From positions 2,170,001-2,234,000 of the forward strand of contig CP085835.1 in NCBI GenBank assembly GCA_020809705.1: a stretch of 64,000 bases of DNA. The letters are read 5' to 3'. Of this stretch, positions 24,375 through 34,115 are shown piece after piece. The position numbers were made by a program, and so were the translations under genes. Position 1 is the stretch's first letter, and each line of letters starts with the position of its first letter. The DNA comes from Calonectria ilicicola (Eukaryota > Ascomycota > Sordariomycetes > Hypocreales > Nectriaceae). A model generated the notes under the pieces. That model saw only the letters and a program-made list of their open reading frames with translations, was not told the DNA's origin and did no database searches.

Positions 24375-25145
24375 ATGGCTAGTGCTCAGAACGCCCTTGC
24401 TCAGACCCTGAAAGCCCTTCACAAGCCTGGCTCACCTCTCATTCTGGCCAATGTTTACGATGCCGCTTCCGCAAAAGCAGTTGCATCTCTGCCAGCAGCC
24501 AAAGCAATCGCAACAGCCAGCTATGCAGTCGCTGCAGCCGCGGGCCTCAGTGACGATGATTTGACCCGTGAAGAAAATGCAAGAGCCGCAAGAATAATTG
24601 CTTCTGCAATCAAGGACACCAAGAAGCCTCTCTCAATTGACTTCCAAGACGGCTATGGGGATGAGCTTGAGGATGCCATCACGGAACTCATTCAATTCGG
24701 TGTATCTGGCGTTAATCTTGAAGACTACGATAAAATCGCCAAGAAATTCTACAGCCAGGCCGAGGCAGCAGATCGCGTCAAGAGAATCTTGAACAAGGCC
24801 AAATCACTTGGGGTACCGGATTTTGTTGTCAATGCCCGATGCGACACTCTTGTCCAGGGCGGAGAATTGAGTGAAGTCATTTCTCGCGGCAAGGCATATC
24901 TAGATGCCGGTGCCACCACCGTTTTTGTCTGGGGTGGAACCAGCCGAGGAGGCGTCACCCGCGCAGAGGTTGTTGAGTTGGTTAAAGCGTTTGATGGGCG
25001 TCTGAATGTATTGAAGTCTGCAAGTGGCTTGACTCCAAGTGAGCTGGCAGACATTGGTGTTGCACGAATTAGCATTGGACCTACTCTCCAGATCAGCGCG
25101 ATGGCAGAGTTGAGGAGCCAAGCTGAAAAGGCTTTTGCCATGTAA
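24375..25145 (+). CDS. Isocitrate lyase/PEP mutase superfamily protein
   Basis: Intron-free, 256 residues. The start at 24375 follows CATC and gives MASAQNALAQTLKAL; the longer ORF reaching 24315 adds a leader-like stretch. The enzyme family builds a TIM barrel around a Mg2+ and a 2-oxo acid or phosphoenolpyruvate. Seen here: LILANVYDAASAKAV, AIATASYAVAAAAG, SIDFQDGYGDE with the metal-site acids, GVSGVNLEDYD, and VNARCDTLV. The ARISIGPTL region ends the barrel. It lacks the KKCGH active-site block of true isocitrate lyases and is much shorter, so it belongs with the PEP mutase/oxaloacetate hydrolase/2-methylisocitrate lyase-like group. The exact reaction (C-C or C-P bond) cannot be told. Neighbours are a drug-type exporter and a P450, suggesting a small metabolic cluster. 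Confidence 0.92.
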   Translation: MASAQNALAQTLKALHKPGSPLILANVYDAASAKAVASLPAAKAIATASYAVAAAAGLSDDDLTREENARAARIIASAIKDTKKPLSIDFQDGYGDELEDAITELIQFGVSGVNLEDYDKIAKKFYSQAEAADRVKRILNKAKSLGVPDFVVNARCDTLVQGGELSEVISRGKAYLDAGATTVFVWGGTSRGGVTRAEVVELVKAFDGRLNVLKSASGLTPSELADIGVARISIGPTLQISAMAELRSQAEKAFAM

Positions 25146-25671
25146 ATGAGTGCTATAGTCAACTAGTAGTATTTTCTTTTAAGCAATACAATTTCATGGC
25201 ACAACAGAATCAAAATTCCATAATTTATAGGGTGTTAATATTGTTATTTTTCTTGCTTAGTCATGTTATTCGTATTCTTGCCTGAACATTGTCAGACCAT
25301 TGACGATTCTGATAATATCTATCTACCCAATCACCCATATTATCAATGGTGTTTATTTCAAAACATAGTTTTGCAACCTTGCAGATCATCACATCCAATC
25401 GTACGATTGTCTTCCATGTTAAGCGATGCAGTCAAGTTCATAGCCAACCAGAAGCTAGCCAGCCGTGTTTAGCTAAGCGAAATGATTCAAAATTATTCAA
25501 AATGACTAGCAAGGCTGTTGGGACTGCATTTCCAGCCTCGTTTCTATACGTGGCGTTTCAAGGATCCGCTTTTTGCTGACCTCTGCCAGTTGCTTTGTTT
25601 TTTTTCTTTCAGTTCGTTGGCAGACTCCTCCTGACGAGAAAATTTGCACAGGAGACAACAATTCAGTCATC
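25146..25671. other. Intergenic, promoter of the P450 gene
   Basis: About 0.5 kb. Nothing recognised beyond AT-rich sequence after the isocitrate-lyase-type stop. Confidence 0.5.
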
Positions 25672-27317
25672 ATGATATCTGCCACGGTTGTCGCGGGGCT
25701 GTTCTTCCTGTATTCGATCGGCCTGGTGGTTTATCGCTTGTATTTCAGTCCATTGGCCAAGTTCCCAGGGCCCAAAATTGCCGGTTTGATATTCCTTGCA
25801 CAATGAGTGGGAGCCCACGCGCTAATTACTCAACCAGCTTTGACCTCGTGGTACTGTGCCTACCATGACATTGTGCGGGGTGGCCAGTACATTTGGGTGA
25901 TAGAGGAGATGCACCGCAAGTACGGGCCCATAGTCCGCACCATGCCCAATGTAGTCCACGTCAACGACCCTTCCTTCATCGACAAACTCTACTCTCAGTC
26001 TCCCAACTTGAGACGTGAGCGGGCAGACACGGTGTTGGCGTTTTTCGTCACTCGCCTCTCTGTCATGCCAACGCGTGATCATGATTTGCACCGCCAACGC
26101 CGCGCCGTGTTGAGCAAATTCTTCTCGCAGCAAAATGTGCGTCGACTGGAACCTGTCATCAGCGACACCTTGGCCGATCTTTTGATGCGGTTAGAAGGTT
26201 GGTCAAAAACAGAGGAGCCCATCTCCTTGAATCCTGCGTACAGGGCCGCGACAAAAGACGTCATTCAGGCATATGCCCTCGGGGATGGCCGCAAGTGTCT
26301 GCCCATGGATGACTTCAATGCGGATTTCTTTGCCGCCTTCTCTACTGGTCGCTTCGCCCATTTAACTGCGCATGTAAATTGGTTTTCACGAATGTTTAAA
26401 TACTTACCACCCGCCATCTTGACTATATTGCACCCCAGTCTTCTAGCGTTTATCCAATTTATCAAAGTAAGAGAGTACTGTATGCTTGATAGAAAGTAGT
26501 TCCATTTCGCTGACAGATTTGGTAGGAGTTGCGTGCACAGATTGACAAAATTCGACTCGCTAAGGATCTTCCCGAAGGCCGAACGATTTTTCATGACATT
26601 GTCCGCAGCGATATTCCTGCAGCAGAAAAATCAGTGGCTCGGCTTGTCGATGAAGGGATGGTCCTCACCGTTGCTGCCTCTGATACAACAGCATCAACCC
26701 TAGCAGCCCTCACGTACCATGTTCTAAGCGATCGCGCTGTGTTCTCCCGGTTGAGAGAAGAGCTAGACTCTGTTATGCCCAGCCCTGACCAGCCCCCAGA
26801 TCCAGTCAAACTCGGCGCTCTCCCCTTTCTAAACGCCTTGATAGAGGAGACATTGCGGTTGTACCCAGGTATAACATACTGCCAGGATCGCGTGGCGCCG
26901 GATCATGATCTCGTATATCAATACCCAGATGGACGGGGTGTCACCATTCCTGCAGGCACGGCTGTAGGTATGACAGCGCCCATTATAAATCGGCACACAG
27001 CATGGTTCGACGACGCCGATGCGTTCAAGCCAAGTCGTTACCTTGAGAATCCTGCCCTCTTCAGGCAGAATTTGACTTTTTCCAAGGGTGGAAGGCAATG
27101 TATAGGCATTAATCTTGCCTATCAGGAGCTACAAATTTTTACCGCTGGAATCTTTCGCAAATACAGCCTCTTTGACAGCAGCTTGAAACAACAAAATGGC
27201 CCCACGTTGGAGTTATACAAGACCACGCAGGAAGATGTGAAACTATACGCGAATTATGTTACGCCAGGCTTGCGCCCAGGAAGTCAAGGAGTTAGGGTCA
27301 TTGTCCGGGCGGGTTAA
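25672..27317 (+). CDS. Cytochrome P450 monooxygenase
   Basis: Three exons, 510 residues. Introns: 25784-25837 and 26467-26525. The N-terminal membrane anchor (MISATVVAGLFFLYSIGLVV) is followed by the proline hinge (SPLAKFPGPKIA), so it is an ER-bound class II enzyme needing a reductase. The I-helix oxygen-binding site reads AASDTTAS (about residue 297). The ExxR motif is EETLR (about 355) and the meander has FKPSRYLE. The haem loop is FSKGGRQCIG, with the axial Cys at about 439. WYCAYHDIVRGGQYIWVIEE and MHRKYGPIVRTMPN resemble the trichodiene oxygenase-like group of fungal P450s, which act on terpenes and other hydrophobic metabolites. The substrate is unknown. The isocitrate-lyase-type gene lies 0.5 kb upstream on the same strand. 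Confidence 0.97.
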
Positions 27318-27445
27318 AAAAGAAATATCGGTGTATTGTATGATTTCACCGACTACCAAGTGGACTAATTATGATATGGGGTGATAATAATATTAAACCA
27401 TTCACCCGTACCATTCACCCGTTTGTTAAATTTCGGTTGAAACCG

Positions 27446-27457
27446 CCCCCCCCCCCC
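27446..27457 (+). repeat. Poly-C tract (C12)
   Basis: Homopolymer in the spacer downstream of the P450 gene; its length may be prone to sequencing error. Confidence 0.9.
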
Positions 27458-27579
27458 GGCTCTCGCGGGCCAGACTCTCCCCACGATTTAACGTGCCTGT
27501 TTTTCTAATTCCAAAGTCTTTCAGAGCGCCCTCGCCATCCATGACGCATTTAGCACATCCCCAAATGCTAAACTTCTAA

Positions 27580-27849
27580 TCAGAAGTTCATACTTTCTGA
27601 TTGCTCAGGAATCTGCATGGTTTGTGTTGTGTTGTCCTTTGTCTCGCCCTCACACACCGTCAGAGGGGGGCATGGGGCCCTGATGCAATATACAGTGATC
27701 TCTCTACACCCATCAGGCTACTGAACATTAGCTCTACTCGCTTCTATTGTTCCTTCTTCGCTTGTACTCACGAGTTTTGTTGACTTTGCGACTGGAGTCG
27801 CGGCGGCTAGCCCGACAAAAACTGCGGACAACCCAAGTGATGGCTTCAT
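27580..27849 (-). CDS. Small cysteine-rich secreted protein (candidate effector)
   Basis: Too short for ordinary ORF finding because it has two exons (26 and 45 codons). The intron is 27718-27771 (54 nt, GTGAGT...CAGTAG, with a CTAAT branch site). The product is 71 residues. Exon 1 encodes MKPSLGLSAVFVGLAAATPV, a clean signal peptide with a probable cut after AAA or ATPVA. The mature part contains DGCREITVYCIRAPCPPLTV followed by Cys, with cysteine spacing C-x6-C-x4-C-x5-C, able to form two disulphides. The tail is polar (NDKTE-type composition, one NTT glycosylation site). Small size, signal peptide and paired cysteines are typical of fungal effectors or secreted inhibitors. I recognise the C-x-RAPCPP-x-x-x-C style from other fungal small secreted proteins but cannot name a function. 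Splice sites and reading phase are good; expression is unproven. Confidence 0.65.
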
Positions 27850-28465
27850 GGTGATGGGAAGATTGCGGGGTTCTCTTTGGGGAGGTAAGATTGGGTCTTG
27901 AGTGCGTGGTTCAAGGGAATACGGCAGCGTGGTGTAGATTTATATCTTCAGTCAGAGTCAGCACAAGAAGTCATAAAAAAGTATATTGCATCACGTGTCA
28001 ATACGTTCCTGGACAAATTCCGACGCTGCGCATTCCAGGCACCACGCTAAAGAGTCCACCTTTGTGAACGCACCTTGTCAGACGGATGAATAAAATCCAG
28101 ATTTTTTGCAGTTCTCGAGTCAAAATAGCCTTTTCTTGAGCTGCAAACTTTTAATCCGGCGTCAGCACGATTCGTTAGACGGCAGCTGAATCGTATCTTC
28201 CCTCGATCATCCATCTACTGGGAGACTGCACAACTGTCCACCACCCTGCCTTGTTACGTCAAAAGGTTTGAGTGCGGTATTTTAATTTAAGGCAAAAACA
28301 TGAACAAAAGTCATTTCGCACTCAATGCGATTGCGTGTTATGAATCAAAACTGCATTATTATTAGGCAAGAAAAAGTTAGAATTGACTATACTCATTTGC
28401 AGGTTCTATCGATTATGACGGCGATGGACCGAAAAAAGAAAAGAAAGGCCAGAAGGAACACCAGC

Positions 28466-28573
28466 ATGCTATTTTACCCAGCAAAACTAGTAGATTGAGT
28501 GAAACTGGGAGAAAGAGTCTTCTCTTTCCAACAGCCTCACTCCATCTCCTAATCTTGCTGGGTAAAATAGCAT
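28466..28573. repeat. 108-nt foldback: 52-nt arms around a 4-nt loop
   Basis: The left arm 28466-28517 and right arm 28522-28573 are inverted copies. The outer 19 nt are perfect and the inner 33 have nine mismatches. Read as a minus-strand transcript, five of the nine become G-U pairs, leaving only four true mismatches. It could be a tiny foldback/MITE-like element or a hairpin RNA (milRNA-type) locus. No target-site duplication is evident. Confidence 0.85.
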
Positions 28574-28670
28574 ATTGATATTTCTTCCAGATTCTTGTCT
28601 GTCCATCAAATTAGACTGCTGATTACTAAACCTATCCCAAAAAGAGCCCCAATGCAGTCAATTTGTTATG

Positions 28671-28979
28671 TTATTTTCCTTTCTCTACTCCATCCAAGCA
28701 TTTGCCCTGTGTGACTTTGATAACAACGGTTTCTGCGTGAGATTCCATGTGCCTCAAATCACCGGGAGGGCCCACCTCTAGATTTGAGCAGCTCTCCTCT
28801 ATGGTAGTCAATGGCTTTTCGTTAAATATTTGGTCATTCGACACAACATCGTACAACACTTCGCCAGGCAAATTTTGGAAGTGGGCAAGCACGGCCTCCC
28901 GATTCTTGTCTTTCTTTGATAATGGTAGGTGCCCAGCAATTGCTTTGCAATATGTGTTACTACCTAGGCCGCTGTACAT
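28671..28979 (-). CDS. Weak hypothetical ORF
   Basis: An open frame of 102 residues (MYSGLGSNTYCKAIAGH...) in an otherwise gene-free stretch. No domain, signal peptide or membrane segment is recognised. Composition is protein-like, and the frame stays open upstream of the ATG for a few codons. It may be a chance ORF or a remnant of a longer gene. Confidence 0.2.
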   Translation of the reverse strand: MYSGLGSNTYCKAIAGHLPLSKKDKNREAVLAHFQNLPGEVLYDVVSNDQIFNEKPLTTIEESCSNLEVGPPGDLRHMESHAETVVIKVTQGKCLDGVEKGK

Positions 28980-30410
28980 TCCGAATGTCGCTTAGGACCT
29001 ATAATCCACGGCGATAATTGCGAGCATCGTGATTATTGACTTATATTTTGGTCTGGCGGTGTAAGGGACGTAATATCATAAATGGATCCTTATGACATGT
29101 GTTCCATGGCCATCGATATCATCATAGTCCAACTCTTCCAGAATCCACAGTAAATTTTCGACACAGACAGATCAGACGATACTTGAGCAAGAGATCATTG
29201 CCGATGGTTTTTGGTTTTCTTCAAGATGACGTATTATGGCGCAAGTTGCACGCTGCAGGTGTGCTCTGGATGAATGACTGGATCATTTTGAGGAAATCTT
29301 CTGATAGGTGCGCTAGGCCCGTGGGCCATAAAATATTCCGAATAAATCATTCAAGTGCCTTGGTTTGAGTTTGTAGGTTCTGCGTCCCTTTTTTTTTTTT
29401 GCTAGCTTAGGGATGAAGACGAAGGTTGGCAAGTTGTGATTAGAAGCCACTATTTATGCTCAGGACCATCGCCTTGTTCATAAAACAAGAACTATTCTTT
29501 AAAAATGGCGCTTATATGTTTTCTTGTTCCAAGAATAGAATCTTTCGTTGTTCAAAGGATTAGGTGAAAGACATGAACACATTTAGTTGTTCTAGCCTAT
29601 GACACCACAATGATTCACCCCTACCCTATATCTGTCAACTCCAGAATTCCCCTTTGCATTTTCAGCCTGACTCCACTGGATTTCGTCATAAATATCAAGT
29701 TTTTCCCGCTACTAAGAGGTCTTTAGATGGAAAACTTATAAATCGAACGGTTAATGAGACGGAAGATTCCCGAGCATCATGATGATAGTTTAGTCCAGAT
29801 ACTCTGCAGAGGATTCAACCTTGGCTATGTGGCGCAGCATTTTCAAAGCCACATCTCTCTTTGATTCAAATCGTATGGTGATTGGCTAGATTCTGCCATC
29901 TCCATATAATAGCCACACTAGTCACCCAATCAATGTAGGGGGAGAAAAGTTATTGCTCGACCGATTCAATCAATCCCCTCTCCCAGCAGTGGCTAAATAA
30001 ATGGTCCACCAATAATAAAAGGCATGCAACGGGATCTGCGTTCTGCTGTACACGATGTGGAAACCTGTGTTGAAAGGGTGGTCGCTTGTCCCCACATTAG
30101 ACAGGGTCATCCACCGCTCCGAAAGTGGTCTTTAGCGTTGTTCGTAGGCGATATCTTTTGTTTGGAGACTGTTCAACTTTCGCGCCCAGTTGTTCTGGAT
30201 GATTGAGTTTGACTAGAGGGACAAGGGCTGGCCTGTCCTGACGTATTTTCAAAGCATCCTTTATGCCTTACAAATAAGGTGCATGGCTGGGCTCTGCGAA
30301 TTCCGGGTCCCGGCACCATGCCAAGAGATGTGGATGCTCGCTCAGACAACTCTCCGCACGCACGGCTGACTTCGGGGAGTTCATTCACTACACTCAACCA
30401 CTATCTTGCA

Positions 30411-31273
30411 ATGGATGAACGGGAATGCGCTCAGAGGCCTTGGATCCCGGCTGTGGGAACATCGTGGCAGATTGTGCTCAAGGAAGCCCTCCACATCAAC
30501 CCGAGGCATCCGTCCATTACCCCAGACGTTGAAGTCTTCGACATTGATGTCTTTGACAACTCGGCCGAGACCGTCGCTGCTCTGCACAGTTTGGGTAAAA
30601 AGGTCATTGGCTACTTCAGCGCGGGAACGTACGAGGAATGGCGTCCCGATGCGAAGCAGTATGCCAAGGCCGACCTCGGCAAGCCAATGGACGACTGGCC
30701 GGGAGAGCGATGGGTCGATGTGAGGAGCGAGAATGTCCGCAACATCGTCGCCAATAGAATCAGGCTCGCGGCCGAAAAGGGCTTCGATGCCATCGATCCG
30801 GACAACGTGGATGGTTATGTAAGTTCATCAATTGCCTCATACACTTCCTCGCAACCTCGACTGAAGCCTCTGTCTGTTAGTCCAACAAGAACGGCCTTGG
30901 CTTGAAGAAAGCCGACTCGATTGATTTCATCAAATTTGTGTCCCGCGAGGCGTCCAAGTACGGTCTAAGCGTTGGACTCAAGAATGCCGGCGAGATCATC
31001 CCCCAAGTGATTGACGACGTCGACTTTCAAGTCAATGAGGAATGTGTCAAGTACAACGAGGGCGAAACATTTGCTGCCTTCATCGAGGCCGGCAAGGCTG
31101 TCTTCCACATCGAATATCCTAAGGGCGCGCCAGGTTCCGTGAGCGCAAAATCTAGGGCCCACATCTCCAGGGCCAAGGGGACGGATAACTTCAGTACCGT
31201 ACTCAAGTCTATGGATCTGGATGGGTGGGTGCAGTTCTGTGACGGGGAGGAGTTTACTACAAAGACATGCTGA
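30411..31273 (+). CDS. GH114 family protein (endo-alpha-1,4-polygalactosaminidase type)
   Basis: Two exons, intron 30819-30880 (62 nt). With the ATG at 30411 (MDERECAQRPWIPAVGTSW) the product is 266 residues; ATGs at 30279 and 30318 in the same frame would lengthen it. The TIM-barrel hallmarks are complete: GTSWQIVL, VFDIDVFDNSAETVAALHS, GKKVIGYFSAGTYEEWRPD, WPGERWVDVRS, GFDAIDPDNVDGY and GLSVGLKNAGEI, DVDFQVNEECVKYNEGE, and VFHIEYPKG. The conserved acids in DPDN and NEE are the likely catalytic residues. GH114 enzymes cut galactosamine-containing fungal polymers such as galactosaminogalactan. Most fungal members have a signal peptide; none is visible in any possible start, so an upstream exon was missed or this copy is intracellular. 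Confidence 0.88.
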
Positions 31274-31564
31274 GTGCACATGTGCATGGCACCCCTATTC
31301 ATAAATTATCGTCACATTGAGAAATCGACATATTAGTCACTGGAATTGTAGAAGTGAAAGATGATGTTGAGGTTAGACAAATTCGCACTGGTCATTTATT
31401 TACTCCACTTTGATTTGTTCATCTAAGATGTAGCTTCCTATCCTGAAACTGTCGTAGATGCAATGCATAAAACCCCAATCGCGCCATCTGCCATATTCCG
31501 TTTGGTTTGGCCGTATGTCTCGTGCAAGCTGATTAGAAACATCCGCCCGGCATCGGAAAATCTA

Positions 31565-32581
31565 CTACAGCCAGGGCGATGTCATATTGGGGCCGCTCAG
31601 GTAGACATTGATCTGCATGGCCTGGAGCTCACCGTTGTAGTACTGGAGCACCTCAAGAGTGTCGCCAGTGGCTCCAGTGGGAGCCAGCATAGGTAGATCG
31701 ATACCCTGGGTCTTGATGTAATCAATCCACACATCCTGTGCCGCCTGTGCCGCAGTCATGTCGTTGGGGATGAAAGCAGACACGTTCTGGTAGGGGTAGA
31801 CTGTGCCCGGGATAATGCCGCTAGTAACCACGAAGCCCAACTCCTCATCGACGACCAGGGACACTCGTGCGTTGGCATCCAAGGGATGATCGTCGGGCCA
31901 GGTGCAACCAAGTGGCGCGTCGGATGCATTGCCGTAAGGGCCAGTGTCGATAATCTTCCAGCCAATTTCGGTGAACTGACAGGTGTCGCTGACAGCGACT
32001 TCGAAGTCAGTCTCGCTAGACTTGGCGAACAGAGCAAAGCTCAGGTCATCGAGCGTTTCACGGCTAGCCTTGGTTCGGTTTGCTGGTGGGTTCATCAACT
32101 CGCTGTAGTTCTCGACGAGTTCAGCGGCCGAGAATGAGAAGCCGTGGTCGCCACGAGAGCGGTTAATAAACAGCTCTATCTCGGTAATTTCCTGGTCGAC
32201 GACCTTGATTCGGACACGAAGGACTGATTCCTCATCATCATTGCCCTCGCTGACATTCAGGGCAAAGTATGCCGTTTGCTGAGTGGTGTCGATGGCCAGC
32301 AAGCTCGGTGCGCCTGCCTTGACAATGGTGCGCCACGGAGTCATCATACCGAGTGCTGCAGGGTGCGAGTTCTCGGTTGCCTGATAGATGGCGGCCATTG
32401 GTAGGCTATAGGGATCGTGTGCCACCATGGAATCTAGGATTTGGGTGACAATGGCACTCAGGCACGCCCGGTCACAGTCGCTGCTGGATGCAGTTCGATC
32501 GACCAATGGAGCGGCAGGCATGGCGGAACTCGCAACTGCGAGGCCCAGCACTGCCACTGTGCTCGTAAGAAAGCCTTTCAT
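31565..32581 (-). CDS. Secreted DUF8021-like protein
   Basis: Single exon, 338 residues. The signal peptide is MKGFLTSTVAVLGLAVASSA, followed by MPAAP. The mature region begins SDCDRACLSAIVTQILDSM, then VAHDPYSLPMAAIYQATENS, which matches the start of the DUF8021 domain (a SnoaL/NTF2-like fold in secreted fungal proteins). VRIKVVDQEITEIELFINR is the second conserved block. The second half (VSLVVDEELGFVVTSGIIPG) looks like a related repeat of the fold. Several NxS/NxT sites fit secretion. The family is of unknown function. A TATA box lies about 110 nt upstream of the ATG. Confidence 0.85.
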   Translation of the reverse strand: MKGFLTSTVAVLGLAVASSAMPAAPLVDRTASSSDCDRACLSAIVTQILDSMVAHDPYSLPMAAIYQATENSHPAALGMMTPWRTIVKAGAPSLLAIDTTQQTAYFALNVSEGNDDEESVLRVRIKVVDQEITEIELFINRSRGDHGFSFSAAELVENYSELMNPPANRTKASRETLDDLSFALFAKSSETDFEVAVSDTCQFTEIGWKIIDTGPYGNASDAPLGCTWPDDHPLDANARVSLVVDEELGFVVTSGIIPGTVYPYQNVSAFIPNDMTAAQAAQDVWIDYIKTQGIDLPMLAPTGATGDTLEVLQYYNGELQAMQINVYLSGPNMTSPWL

Positions 32582-32690
32582 TGTTGCGGAGGATGAACAA
32601 TGTTAGTTGTGCAATATGAAGCAGCTTTCACTGTCAAGCTGGAGAGAGCTGGCTGATGATTTCGAGATCTATCCAGGAACTCCATGGCTC

Positions 32691-32699
32691 ATATATATA
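32691..32699 (-). promoter_or_regulatory. TATA box (TATATATAT) of the DUF8021-like gene
   Basis: About 110 nt upstream of the ATG at 32581, in a normal position for a fungal TATA element. Confidence 0.5.
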
Positions 32700-33559
32700 C
32701 TCACTGCGATGGCCCGCAAACGCGTACATCTCTGTCTTGGCCATCATGGTTTAAACTCGTTCGCGTTTACCCCGAGATCGAATGCGGGGGAAATTGCAGA
32801 TCGACTAGGTGCCCGCCCCCCAGTTTCCCCACGGTTCCCGACTCAACCCTCCTCCACATACCGAAACCCTGCAGTCAGCCCGTAGGGCGTACTGTTTATT
32901 AGATTCCTGATATGGTGCAACCCCTCATGGTAGCCCCTCATGTTATTTCTCGCATCCCGGTCATTTACCTTCGCTCTCGCGACAGAGCTCGGAGTCAACC
33001 CGGCTCCACCGTTCCCTGGCTTCGCACTCCTCGGGCAATTAGCGTACGTTGCCAGGGATTGAACTAAGCTTACGAGTTCACTCTCAACCCCTTCGCCTTG
33101 ACCCCACCAAAAAAGTAGAATGTAGCCAATGGTCTATTTTCGGCTGCACGTTCACCACCACCATGCGACAAGGAAGTGGCCCCGAAGCGAGGAGATCATG
33201 TTATTACGGACGAACTACGAACGGATTGTGGGGGATTCCCATTGCAAACCCTGCTGTCCTGAGAGATTCCGTTGACCGCCTGATCAGGGCTATCGGGAAA
33301 AAAACTCGGTAAGTTTTCGATCATCCAAGTCCAACACCACTTCATCAACAGATACTGATTCAAGAAGTGCATCAACATTCATGGCCTAAACGAGACGTGG
33401 TCGATGATAATGGGCTATTTGATTCTGTAGATTTCGTTTAAAAAATTGGTTTTAGATACCAAAACTAATGCGTAATCCAATGAGGTAGTCAAAAGTTATG
33501 GCTGACATACTTACTATACGAATGTCCTAGTTTGGATGAATGGAAAAATACCAGGGGCT

Positions 33560-33682
<123 letters not shown>

Positions 33683-34115
33683 TAAATAAACTAACTATAC
33701 TATGGAATCTGCATATTTGATTCATCAAACTAGAGCCTATTTGTCTCCACAATGAATGGCTTGTTAATCTGTGATCAAAGTTCCGCAGGATGGAAACTAA
33801 GAGGGTAACGGAAGTAGCATCCCGGGGGAAGGATTGCTCCAACACTAGGGATTAATACTAAAGAGTCTTCCGATGCGACATCGCATCGGGTAACATTTTT
33901 TCTTCGGGTAGCCTAATGCCCGCGGATCCCGCGGTCTCCAAGGTTTGCATAGAAGTCTCATTTCTGAGGCAATCCTTCTTTCCTTTTCGTTTCCCTTTGG
34001 AAACTCGCAATATCAATTTTAGGTGCAGAGGTTCGGAAAAGGTTAATTTCTATTTTGTGCGACTCCTATCTAATCATACCAGCCAATAATTTGGGCTGTC
34101 TTTATTCTGATCATT

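Larger units (their letters stand above)
27850..30278. other. Intergenic, about 2.4 kb, gene-poor
   Basis: Holds a long perfect-ended hairpin (listed separately) and one weak ORF (28671-28979). The rest is AT-rich with short random ORFs. Confidence 0.5.
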
